Assembly (NCBI GenBank): GCA_044224905.1
Contig: JBGAJN010000002.1
Location: forward strand, 1,674,001 to 1,738,000
Length of the DNA stretch: 64,000 bases
Direction: 5' to 3'
From: JBGAJN01 sp044224905
GTDB taxonomy: Bacteria > Verrucomicrobiota > Verrucomicrobiia > Limisphaerales > JBGAJN01
The notes under the pieces are model-generated. The model searched no databases and was not told the DNA's origin. It worked only from the letters and a program-made list of their open reading frames with translations. The position numbers and the translations under genes were made by a program. Shown in pieces: positions 26,873 to 34,445 of this stretch. Numbering within the stretch: position 1 is the stretch's first letter; every line of letters starts with the position of its first letter.

Positions 26873-27778
26873 ATGAAAGCATCCGCGTCCTCCATCAACC
26901 CCACCCAGACTGACGAGCGCGGAATATTTGCCGTATTTTCGGATCTCTTCAAAGCGCGGCTGACGACGCTGGTATTGCTGACCACCTTGGTTGGTTTTTA
27001 TTTGGGCACGCGCGGTAGCATGGATTACTGGCTGATGTTGCACGCGCTGCTCGGAACCGGAATGCTCGCAGCGGGCGCGGCGGCGTTGAATCAACTCATC
27101 GAGCGCGAGCACGATGCGAAAATGGAGCGCACTGAAACTCGACCGCTTCCTTCCGGTCGGTTGACGCCGGCGACGGTGCTGATTGTTGGCGGGGCAATAT
27201 CCGCCGGCGGAATGATCTACCTTGCGTTCGCTGTCAATTACCTCACGAGTCTGCTAGGGGCGGTCACGTTGTTGAGCTATTTGTTTGTCTACACGCCGCT
27301 GAAACGCATCACGCCGTTCAACACGATCATTGGTGCGGTGCCTGGTGCGTTGCCGCCGTTGATGGGGTGGACCGCGGTGCGCGGCGAAATCAGTGCCGGT
27401 GGTTGGGCGCTGTTTGCGATCTTGTTTTTCTGGCAGCTGCCGCACTTTCTGGCGATCGCTTGGATCTACCGTGACGAATATGCCAAGGCTGGTTACGCGA
27501 TGCTTCCGATGGTTGATGCGACGGGGCAGAAGACTGGTCGCCAAGCGGTGAGCCATACCTTGGGGTTGTTGACGATGAGCCTTTTCCCGGTCGTGCTGGG
27601 GTTGGTTGGTTCGATGTATTGCATCGCTAGCTTGGTGCTGGGTTTTGCATTTCTGGGGCTCGCGATTCACTTCGCCAGCAAGCTGACCGAACGTTCTGCG
27701 CGCCTGTTGTTTTTCGCTTCGATAATTTATCTGCCGCTTATGCTCGGGTTGATGGTGTTCGACAAGATCAAGCATTAG
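26873..27778 (+). CDS. ctaB: Protoheme IX farnesyltransferase (heme O synthase)
   Basis: This 301-residue UbiA-superfamily membrane enzyme adds a farnesyl group to heme B. The aspartate-containing motif NQLIEREHDAKMERTETRPLP near residue 77 and the second motif YRDEYAKAGYAMLPMVD near residue 200 bind Mg-diphosphate. It has about nine membrane helices and the usual length. It starts five bases after ctaA, so the two heme A steps are cotranscribed. Confidence 0.95.
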   Translation: MKASASSINPTQTDERGIFAVFSDLFKARLTTLVLLTTLVGFYLGTRGSMDYWLMLHALLGTGMLAAGAAALNQLIEREHDAKMERTETRPLPSGRLTPATVLIVGGAISAGGMIYLAFAVNYLTSLLGAVTLLSYLFVYTPLKRITPFNTIIGAVPGALPPLMGWTAVRGEISAGGWALFAILFFWQLPHFLAIAWIYRDEYAKAGYAMLPMVDATGQKTGRQAVSHTLGLLTMSLFPVVLGLVGSMYCIASLVLGFAFLGLAIHFASKLTERSARLLFFASIIYLPLMLGLMVFDKIKH

Positions 27779-27780
27779 AG

Positions 27781-27818
27781 ATTGCGCTACACGTATTTTG
27801 CCAACTCATACGTGCAAT
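27781..27818. repeat. Imperfect inverted repeat before the oxidase promoter
   Basis: CACGTAT (27790-27796) pairs with ATACGTG (27808-27814), and flanking ATTGC/GCAAT can extend the stem around a bulge. No T-tract follows, so it is not a standard terminator. It lies six bases upstream of the putative -35. Confidence 0.5.
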
Positions 27819-27824
27819 CCTGTG

Positions 27825-27854
27825 TTGACACTTTCCGGATCCGGCGGCTATTAA
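27825..27854 (+). promoter_or_regulatory. Putative sigma70-type promoter for the oxidase operon
   Basis: A perfect TTGACA (27825-27830) is followed after 18 bases by TATTAA (27849-27854, four of six matches to TATAAT). It sits about 70 bases before the subunit I start and after ctaB, suggesting the structural genes have their own promoter. Confidence 0.6.
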
Positions 27855-27925
27855 ACGGGCGCTTCGACCAAACCGTTTGAAGCGTTCAAAGATTTCGGTC
27901 TCGATTTTTTAATCAGCCAAACAAC

Positions 27926-29734
27926 ATGCAGCCAACGAAAACTGACACACACGGTCACGCGGCTCACGCGGGTGATCATCACCACGAGCCAGGCTTCCTG
28001 ACCAAATACATCTTTTCGTCCGACCACAAAGTCATCGGAATTCAGTACGGCATCACCTCGCTGCTGTTTCTGTTGTTCGGATTTTTCCTGATGCTTTGCA
28101 TGCGTTGGCAGCTCGCGTATCCGGGCAAGCCGATGCCGATCGTGGGCGGCGTGTTGGAGAAGATTCTCGGTGACGTTGCTTCGAAGGGTATCATGTCGCC
28201 CGATCTCTACAACTCGTTCGGTGCGATGCACGGCACCATCATGGTGTTCTTGGCGATCGTTCCGTTGGCGTTCGCTGCTTTCGGTAACTACGTCGTTCCC
28301 TTGATGATTGGCGCGCCGGATATGGCGTTCCCGCGAGTGAACATGGCGAGCTACTGGTGCTTTTTCCTCGGTGGCGTGGTGATGTTCTTCAGTTTCTTTA
28401 TTCCGGGTGGTGCGGCGCAGGCGGGCTGGACTTCCTATTCACCGCTCGCAACGACCATTCCGACACAAGGGCAAACCTTCTGGTTGTTGGGCATGGTTCT
28501 CTTGATCACCTCGTCCTTGCTTGGCGCGGTGAACTTCATCGTGACGATTGTTCAAATGCGCGCTCCGGGTATGACATGGATGCGGATGCCGTTCTTCGTT
28601 TGGGCGCAGTTCGTGACTGCATTCATCCTGTTGCTCGCCTTCCCGCCGCTGGAAGCGGCTGGCGTGATGCAGTTGATGGATAAAGTCGCAGGCACAAGTT
28701 TCTTCCTTCCGGAGGGATTGATGGTTGGCGGCAAGCCGGCTGACATCAGTGGCGGCGGCAGTCCGTTGCTGTGGCAGCATCTGTTCTGGTTCCTTGGGCA
28801 CCCGGAGGTTTACGTCTTGATTCTCCCGGCGATGGGCATCGTTTCGGAAATCGTCGCCAACAACTCCCGCAAGCCGATTTGGGGTTACAAGTCGTTGGTT
28901 TACTCCGCGCTGGCGGTGGGTTTCATCAGCTTCATCGTGTGGGCTCACCACATGTATCTGACCGGCATGGGAACAAAGATCAGCACGTTCTTCCAGACGA
29001 CGACGATGATCATTTCGATTCCGTCCGTCATCATTCTTACGTGTCTGTTTATCTCGCTGTGGGGCGGTTCGATTCGCTTTAACACGCCGATGCTCTTCGC
29101 GTTGGCGTTCCTCCCGATGTTCGGCATCGGTGGTTTGACTGGCCTTCCGCTGGGTTTCAACTCCGCGGTTCTCCAATTGCACGACACCTATTACGTCATC
29201 GCTCACTTCCACTACGTCGTGGCGCCGGGAACGATCTTCGCGTTGTTTGCAGGTGTCTATTTCTGGTTCCCGAAAATGACTGGCCGGTTCATGAATGAAT
29301 TCTGGGGCCGGGTTCACTTCTGGCTGTCGCTGATTTGCATGAACGGAATTTTCCAGCCGATGTTCGCGCAAGGCATGGCTGGCATGCATCGCCGCATGTA
29401 TGACGGCGCGGCAACTTACTCACTCTCGACGAGCCCTGATGTCGTTGGTGCGTTGGCGGAACCGGTTATCAAGATGAACGTCGGCATCACGATGGCGGCC
29501 TTCGGTTTGGCCATCGCCCAGATTCCTTTCATCATCAATTTCTTCTGGAGCATCTCTCACGGTAAGAAGATCGAGTCCGATAACCCGTGGAACTCCACCA
29601 CGCTCGAATGGCAGACGCCCACGCCTCCGCCGCACGGAAATTTCACGACGGAACCGCACGTTTATCGTGGTCCGTATGATTACAGCTTGCCGGGTCAGGC
29701 GACCGACTTCGCACCGCAGAACAAGCCGGTTTGA
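27926..29734 (+). CDS. ctaD: Cytochrome c oxidase subunit I
   Basis: This 602-residue catalytic subunit of an aa3-type heme-copper oxidase reduces O2 at the inner membrane and pumps protons. All key ligands are visible: the low-spin heme His in MHGTIMVF, the CuB/crosslink motif GHPEVY (H292, E294, Y296), the CuB pair WAHHMY, and the heme a3/a histidines in AHFHYV. The E and Y of GHPEVY place it in the A-family with a D-channel glutamate. The N-terminus is His-rich (HGHAAHAGDHHHE). It is the first structural gene of the operon. Confidence 0.97.
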   Translation: MQPTKTDTHGHAAHAGDHHHEPGFLTKYIFSSDHKVIGIQYGITSLLFLLFGFFLMLCMRWQLAYPGKPMPIVGGVLEKILGDVASKGIMSPDLYNSFGAMHGTIMVFLAIVPLAFAAFGNYVVPLMIGAPDMAFPRVNMASYWCFFLGGVVMFFSFFIPGGAAQAGWTSYSPLATTIPTQGQTFWLLGMVLLITSSLLGAVNFIVTIVQMRAPGMTWMRMPFFVWAQFVTAFILLLAFPPLEAAGVMQLMDKVAGTSFFLPEGLMVGGKPADISGGGSPLLWQHLFWFLGHPEVYVLILPAMGIVSEIVANNSRKPIWGYKSLVYSALAVGFISFIVWAHHMYLTGMGTKISTFFQTTTMIISIPSVIILTCLFISLWGGSIRFNTPMLFALAFLPMFGIGGLTGLPLGFNSAVLQLHDTYYVIAHFHYVVAPGTIFALFAGVYFWFPKMTGRFMNEFWGRVHFWLSLICMNGIFQPMFAQGMAGMHRRMYDGAATYSLSTSPDVVGALAEPVIKMNVGITMAAFGLAIAQIPFIINFFWSISHGKKIESDNPWNSTTLEWQTPTPPPHGNFTTEPHVYRGPYDYSLPGQATDFAPQNKPV

Positions 29735-29757
29735 TTTAAACTCAAGTTTTTCAACTC

Positions 29758-30624
29758 ATGGAAATTCCATACACAGTAAAATCGCGCGAGGACACGGGCC
29801 TCTATAATGCCAAGCTGGGCATCTGGCTGTTCTTGGCGTCGGAAGTCATGTTGTTCGGCGCGCTCTTCTCTTCCTACATTCTGCTGCGCGTTGGCGCTCC
29901 TGCTGGCACCTGGCCGCACGGATTGCTGAACATTCCCATCGGTACGTTTAACACGGCGGTGCTCATCACCTCGTCGGTAACGGTGGTGCTGTCGTGGGCC
30001 GCGCTCAAGATGAACAACTTCGCGAAGTATCGCGTGTTGCAAGCCATCACCGTGTTGTGCGCCTTGGCGTTCTTGGGCATCAAGAGCTACGAATATCGTG
30101 AAAAGTTCATGCACTATGAAGTGTGGTTGAAGAACCCGATCATGGTGAAGCATGGCGAGCACGAAACGAAAGTGGACCGCCTCTTGGGCCACATCGACTA
30201 CAACGGCACCCACCCGATGTTCTGGAAAACCCAGACCCTCGCGGAGAAGAAGATCGACGTCCTGAAGTTCCAGCCGGATCCGTATCATTACACGATGACG
30301 CCGAAGGAAATGCACCACGCCATGGACGAGGCGGCAGGCAAGGAACACGCGACCATCGAGATCAAGGCGGACAATGTGAAGCGCCTCTCGGCTTTCGTTC
30401 CGTCGCACAGTTCGTTCTTCGCGATTTACTTCACCTTGACGGCGCTGCACGGCTTGCACGTTTTGGGCGGCGCGATTGTGATTTTCTACATCTGGGGACC
30501 GAACGCGAAGATGTGGAAGACGGATCCCGAGCGTTATACCAACCGTGTTGAAGTGTCCGGTCTGTTCTGGCACTTCGTCGACCTCGTCTGGATCTTCCTG
30601 TTCCCGATCATTTACCTCCTGTAA
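29758..30624 (+). CDS. ctaE: Cytochrome c oxidase subunit III with soluble insert
   Basis: This 288-residue membrane subunit has the usual helices, opening KLGIWLFLASEVMLFGALF and closing HGLHVLGG and GLFWHFVDLVWIFLFPIIYL. Between the helix ending GIKSYEYREKF (about residue 117) and SSFFAIYF (about 218) lies a hydrophilic, His- and Met-containing stretch of about 100 residues, far longer than in ordinary subunit III proteins. Its role is unknown. It follows subunit I by 23 bases. Confidence 0.92.
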   Translation: MEIPYTVKSREDTGLYNAKLGIWLFLASEVMLFGALFSSYILLRVGAPAGTWPHGLLNIPIGTFNTAVLITSSVTVVLSWAALKMNNFAKYRVLQAITVLCALAFLGIKSYEYREKFMHYEVWLKNPIMVKHGEHETKVDRLLGHIDYNGTHPMFWKTQTLAEKKIDVLKFQPDPYHYTMTPKEMHHAMDEAAGKEHATIEIKADNVKRLSAFVPSHSSFFAIYFTLTALHGLHVLGGAIVIFYIWGPNAKMWKTDPERYTNRVEVSGLFWHFVDLVWIFLFPIIYLL

Positions 30625-30632
30625 CCCAATCT

Positions 30633-31031
30633 ATGAGTCATTCCCCCGCACAAGCCCACGGCGCCAATGGCGCCCACGACGCCCACGACATCAGCAAGAC
30701 GGTCAGGAAGTACCTGCTGGTCTTCGGTGCGTTGCTGGTCGGCACGGCAGTGACCGTCTCGATGTATTTCGTCTATCTGCCCAGCGTGGCGATGACGGTT
30801 GCTGTGGCGTTGTTCATCGCGTCGATTAAGGCGTTTCTCGTGGCCGGTTACTTCATGCACTTGATCGACGAGCGTAAGATGATTTACGGCATCTTGACCT
30901 GCACCGTCTTCTTCTTCATCGGGTTGATGGGTTTAACGCTGTGGTCGATGGGGGATCATCCCGATCAAACGGCGCGTCCGGCTTATTCGACGCCCGCTCA
31001 CGCGGCTTCGGCCAAACCTGCTGCCCACTAA
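30633..31031 (+). CDS. ctaF: Cytochrome c oxidase subunit IV-type protein
   Basis: This 132-residue protein has a His/Ala-rich N-terminus and three membrane helices in the prokaryotic subunit IV (COX4_pro-type) pattern, including FIASIKAFLVAGYFMHLIDERK, a recognisable family stretch. It begins eight bases after subunit III and its TAA stop shares a base with the next start (TAATG). Confidence 0.88.
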   Translation: MSHSPAQAHGANGAHDAHDISKTVRKYLLVFGALLVGTAVTVSMYFVYLPSVAMTVAVALFIASIKAFLVAGYFMHLIDERKMIYGILTCTVFFFIGLMGLTLWSMGDHPDQTARPAYSTPAHAASAKPAAH

Positions 31032-31237
31032 TGTCGCTCAAGGCCATCCATATTGTTTTTATCACCGCGTCAATCCTGCTCTGCCTGTTCGTGGGTTGGT
31101 GGGCTTGGGGACAATATACCGAGAGTCACTCCCGCCAGGATTTGACCTATGCGGTAGCTGCTGCGGTGTGCTTCGTGGCATTGCTGACCTACGGCGTATT
31201 TTTCATCCGGAAACTTCGGAACGTTAGTTACCTGTGA
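31031..31237 (+). CDS. Small two-helix membrane protein of the oxidase operon
   Basis: This 68-residue protein has two predicted membrane helices (IHIVFITASILLCLFVGWWAW and LTYAVAAAVCFVALLTYGVFF) joined by a short polar loop. I do not recognise a family. The start is fixed by the one-base overlap with the subunit IV stop, and its own stop overlaps the next GTG start (GTGA), so it is translated as part of the oxidase operon. It may be an accessory subunit or assembly factor (inference). Confidence 0.75.
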   Translation: MSLKAIHIVFITASILLCLFVGWWAWGQYTESHSRQDLTYAVAAAVCFVALLTYGVFFIRKLRNVSYL

Positions 31238-31503
31238 AGTCCCTGATTCACAATCGCACCATTCAACTCGTCATCGCCGCCGTGCTGTGCGCGGTGCCGC
31301 AGGCGGCGCATGCCTGTGCCGCGTGCTTTGGCAAATCGGATTCCAAGATGGCCGAGGCGTATAACATGGGCATCTTCGCGATGCTTGGCTTCGTGGCGCT
31401 CATGTTTGTCGGAGTCATCAGCTTCTTTGTTTACATTACCCGCCGTGCGGCGTTGGTATCGAACTCGACCGCTCAGTTGCCCGCAACCTCCCAGAAAATT
31501 TAA
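31234..31503 (+). CDS. Small exported or membrane protein with CxxC
   Basis: This 89-residue protein starts with GTG at 31234, overlapping the previous stop. It has an N-terminal signal-like segment (QLVIAAVLCAVPQAAHA), then CAACFGKSDSKM with a C-x2-C pair, then one membrane helix (GIFAMLGFVALMFVGVISFFVYI) and a short cytosolic tail. The periplasmic CxxC suggests thiol or metal handling, possibly copper insertion into subunit II, whose gene starts two bases after it. No named family is recognised. Confidence 0.72.
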   Translation: MKSLIHNRTIQLVIAAVLCAVPQAAHACAACFGKSDSKMAEAYNMGIFAMLGFVALMFVGVISFFVYITRRAALVSNSTAQLPATSQKI

Positions 31504-31505
31504 AG

Positions 31506-32273
31506 ATGAACAACCTCGTGGATAAATTGATGTCCCTGCCGCCGCTCGCTTCGAAGCATGGTGCGGACGTGGACCGCCTCCTTTACTTCGTACACGGCTT
31601 GATGGCGGTGCTCTTCGTCATCTGGATTGCCTATTTCTTCTATGTCCTCTGGCGCTTCCGCGCGGCGAAGAATCCGAAGGCGGACCACATCGGCGTGACC
31701 GGGCACACCTCCACCTGGCTCGAAGTGGGCGTTGCCGCCTTCGAAGGCTTCCTCCTGTTGGGCCTCGCTATTCCGCTCTGGGCCAAAGTGGTCAGCGACT
31801 TCCCGAAGGAAAGCGAAGCGACGGTCATCCGTGTCACGGCGCAACAGTTCGCCTGGAACACTCGATACCCCGGCAAAGACGGCGTGTTTGGCAAGCAGGA
31901 CATCAATCTCGTCACGGCGGACAACAAGTTCGGCTTGGTCGCTGATGATCCTGCCGGCAAAGACGACGTGACCCCGGCGTTGAACGACTTTTCAGTCCCG
32001 GTCGACAAACCCGTCATTCTCCATCTCACCTCGATGGACGTTATTCACAGCTTCGCGTGCCATCCGTTGCGCGTGACGCAGGACGCGATTCCGGGCATCA
32101 GCATCCCGACTCACTTCATTCCTACCAAGGTTGGCAAGTATCAGGTGACCTGCGCGCAGTTGTGCGGCAACTCGCACTACTTCATGAAGGGCTTCTTCAA
32201 CGTTCTGCCTCAGGCGGAATTCGACAAGTGGATCGCCGAGAAGTCGAAAGCCGGTGGCGCGACGTTCGAGTGA
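31506..32273 (+). CDS. ctaC: Cytochrome c oxidase subunit II
   Basis: This 255-residue subunit carries the CuA centre that receives electrons. Two N-terminal membrane helices (about residues 28-48 and 75-95) are followed by a cupredoxin domain with ligands H181 (DVIHSF), C216, C220, H224 and M227 in CAQLCGNSHYFM. There is no fused cytochrome c domain, so a separate donor is needed. Its position after subunits I, III and IV is unusual, as ctaC normally comes first. Confidence 0.95.
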   Translation: MNNLVDKLMSLPPLASKHGADVDRLLYFVHGLMAVLFVIWIAYFFYVLWRFRAAKNPKADHIGVTGHTSTWLEVGVAAFEGFLLLGLAIPLWAKVVSDFPKESEATVIRVTAQQFAWNTRYPGKDGVFGKQDINLVTADNKFGLVADDPAGKDDVTPALNDFSVPVDKPVILHLTSMDVIHSFACHPLRVTQDAIPGISIPTHFIPTKVGKYQVTCAQLCGNSHYFMKGFFNVLPQAEFDKWIAEKSKAGGATFE

Positions 32274-32387
32274 CGTCGCCCGATTGCGAGCCGCGGTTGC
32301 TTTCAACAACGGCCCGCTGCGGTCCGCAGTGTTTGAGTCCGGTTCCCATTGCCATTGCGCTGCGGAGCGGTTTCAATCCCGCCTGAA

Positions 32388-33023
32388 ATGAATTCTTGTT
32401 CCCGTCTCCTGCAATGGCTGGTTTGGGGAGTCTTGGGTTTGGTTGTCATCGGCATCACGGTGCTGTTCGTTCGCCAGGAGATCCGCCAGCGCGCGCTGCC
32501 GCAACTTCCCGTCATCAGTTCCGTCAAAGATTTCCAGTTAACCAACCAGTTCGGTGCGGTCTTCTCTGCGGAGAACCTGCGCGGCAAAGTGTGGGTTGCA
32601 GATATCATTTTCACGCGTTGCCCGGGACCGTGTGCGATGATGACGCGCCACATGCGTGCGCTGCAGGGCGAACTTCCCAAGACCGATCAACTCGGATTTC
32701 TCTCGCTGACTGCTGATCCGGCGTACGATGTGCCCGGGGTGCTTAAGAAGTACGGTGAGACTTTTGACGCAGATCAGAAGCGCTGGGTTTTTCTCACGGG
32801 GCTCAAGACGAACGTCTACCAGTTGGCGATAGAGAGTTTGAAATTGTCCGTTGCTGAGAATCCCGACGACACCGTCAAGAAGCTCGACGACATGTTCATT
32901 CATAGCACGCGGTTCGTGGTGTTGGATCGCATGGGACGCTTGCGTGCGTTTGTCGACGGCGCTGACCCCAAATGTCGAGAGCAATTACGCCCGATCGTCG
33001 AGTCGCTGCTTGCGGAGAAATAA
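32388..33023 (+). CDS. SCO1/SenC-type copper chaperone
   Basis: This 211-residue protein has one N-terminal membrane anchor (about residues 9-28) and a thioredoxin-fold domain. The copper ligands are C78 and C82 in TRCPGPC and the His in MFIHSTRF. SCO proteins deliver copper to or reduce the CuA site of subunit II, which fits its place 114 bases after that gene. The ATG at 32388 is used because an earlier in-frame ATG (32349) adds 13 residues before the anchor without support. Confidence 0.92.
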   Translation: MNSCSRLLQWLVWGVLGLVVIGITVLFVRQEIRQRALPQLPVISSVKDFQLTNQFGAVFSAENLRGKVWVADIIFTRCPGPCAMMTRHMRALQGELPKTDQLGFLSLTADPAYDVPGVLKKYGETFDADQKRWVFLTGLKTNVYQLAIESLKLSVAENPDDTVKKLDDMFIHSTRFVVLDRMGRLRAFVDGADPKCREQLRPIVESLLAEK

Positions 33024-33027
33024 TTCT

Positions 33028-33453
33028 ATGACGCTGTCTGACCTCCCCGTTGTGAATGCGTGTCTGAACGCTACGAGCGCCGTGTTTCTGACGTGCGGTT
33101 GGGTGTTCATCAAGAAGGGTAACCGGATCGCGCACCGCAACTGCATGATTGCGGCCTTCGTGACTTCCGCGGTGTTTTTGGCGTGTTACCTCTATTACCA
33201 CTTTCACGCGGGCCGTACGGTGTTCAGCAATCCCGCGTGGTTTCGGCCGATTTACTTGGCCATTCTGCTGACGCACACCGTGCTGGCAGTGGCGATTGTT
33301 CCCATGATCCTAATGTCATTTAGCCGAGCTCTGAAGGAGAACTTCGAAGCACATAAAAAGATCGCCCGTTGGACTTTGCCGTTGTGGATGTACGTGTCCG
33401 TGACCGGCGTGGTGATTTACCTTTTGCTTTATCAAATTTTTCCCCAGCGATAG
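33028..33453 (+). CDS. DUF420 membrane protein, likely oxidase maturation factor
   Basis: This 141-residue protein has four predicted membrane helices and conserved His residues (NRIAHRNCM, YYHFHAGRTVF, LLTHTVLA, EAHKKIARWTLPLWMY) in the DUF420 pattern. The Bacillus member CtaM is needed for cytochrome caa3 maturation, and the location at the end of this oxidase operon supports the same job. It starts four bases after the SCO gene. Confidence 0.85.
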   Translation: MTLSDLPVVNACLNATSAVFLTCGWVFIKKGNRIAHRNCMIAAFVTSAVFLACYLYYHFHAGRTVFSNPAWFRPIYLAILLTHTVLAVAIVPMILMSFSRALKENFEAHKKIARWTLPLWMYVSVTGVVIYLLLYQIFPQR

Positions 33454-33496
33454 AAACGGTTAAAAGATTTTGGCGGTGGAATGATCGGGCAAAAAA

Positions 33497-33560
33497 TCGG
33501 ACAGCAGACGCTAAGGAGGTGGGGATGAGGAATCCCGCGGAGAAATCGTCCGCTGCCCGA
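33497..33560 (+). other. Imperfect hairpin around a perfect Shine-Dalgarno sequence
   Basis: The arms 33497-33510 and 33547-33560 pair at 12 of 14 positions, with two A-C mismatches. Inside are TAAGGAGGT (33512-33520), a full complement of the usual anti-SD, and a small inner stem GGGAT/ATCCC (33522-33526 with 33532-33536). It may be a regulatory RNA element or part of a short mobile repeat. Confidence 0.45.
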
Positions 33561-33584
33561 CAGCAAAATGATCGGCAGGGTTGA
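33525..33584 (+). CDS. Possible 19-residue leader peptide
   Basis: An ATG at 33525 follows TAAGGAGGT at a short spacing and opens a 19-codon frame (begins MRNPAEKSSAARQQ) ending in TGA. Most genes here lack a clear Shine-Dalgarno sequence, so its strength is notable. Nothing proves translation; the peptide is hydrophilic and not recognised. It lies between the oxidase operon and the cysteine-cluster gene. Confidence 0.3.
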   Translation: MRNPAEKSSAARQQNDRQG

Positions 33585-33648
33585 ACAACACTTTAGTGAG
33601 TCGAATTCTATGAGATGAGCCGTTGGATGGCGGTTCGCTGCGCGTGGC

Positions 33649-34089
33649 ATGAAACTCGGATTGGTTCAGAGTGCGTTAGCTGAAGTTCGAGCGGTCTATT
33701 TGGAATTAGACCGTCGACCCATCGAACGCAATTGTATCGCGCGAACCGAGTGTTGTCGCTTCCGGCTGACGGGCCTCACCCCACAACTGACCAAGGGCGA
33801 GGCATTGCTCGCTGCCAAGGCCTTTCGCGCTACCGGGCGCAAAACGTTCGTGGAACCTGCCGACGGAGCCTGTCCGTTTCTTAATACGACTACCGGCCGA
33901 TGCCTGGTTTACGCGGATCGACCCTTCGGATGTCGCACGCACTACTGTGATGCCGCGGGCGGGCCCTATGCACGTCGGGACATCGTGGATTTAGTCCGAC
34001 GATTGGAGGACGTCGATCGGCGGTTGGGTGGGGACGGGCCGAGGCGAATTCAATCGGCAATTGCCTCTGCGCTCGAGGAGCTTCGCTAA
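33649..34089 (+). CDS. YkgJ-type cysteine-cluster protein
   Basis: This 146-residue protein has the cysteine pattern of the YkgJ/CxxCxxCC family, thought to bind zinc or an iron-sulfur cluster: C in ERNCIARTECCRF, CPFLNTTTGRCLVYADRP and GCRTHYC. The spacing is typical of the family. The biochemical role is not established. It stands alone downstream of the oxidase operon. Confidence 0.85.
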   Translation: MKLGLVQSALAEVRAVYLELDRRPIERNCIARTECCRFRLTGLTPQLTKGEALLAAKAFRATGRKTFVEPADGACPFLNTTTGRCLVYADRPFGCRTHYCDAAGGPYARRDIVDLVRRLEDVDRRLGGDGPRRIQSAIASALEELR

Positions 34090-34445
34090 ACCGCTGTGTT
34101 CAACTTATGGCTACAAGACTGTTGCTGCTGATGAACTCCTCCTTTTGAAGCGGATGTGGCGAAGAGGCGATTGTTCGTTCTTTGCGATGTCGCCTTGAAG
34201 AGCTCGAGGATTTCACGAATCATTCGTCTGTCGCTATCGCGGTGTTGCCGCGATGGCCGAAGATTTGAAGTGCGTTGCATTGAAGATATGCGACGCGAAG
34301 TCGTCGAACTGATTCCTAGCTTTCTCAAAGTGCTGTATATTTTGCGGGAAGTTTCGTTAATTGAACCGGCGTCCGTGTGGTGCATCGCCCGCGAACTCCG
34401 TCCCTTTGAACAGATGCGCTTCCGATTGCGGAAGCGGTTAGATTT
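34090..34445. other. Intergenic region, 356 bases
   Basis: A 104-codon plus-strand frame (34156-34470) and an overlapping minus-strand frame exist, but neither has recognisable content. The plus frame is Arg-rich and runs into the next gene. I see no promoter, repeat or RNA gene that can be supported. Confidence 0.5.
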
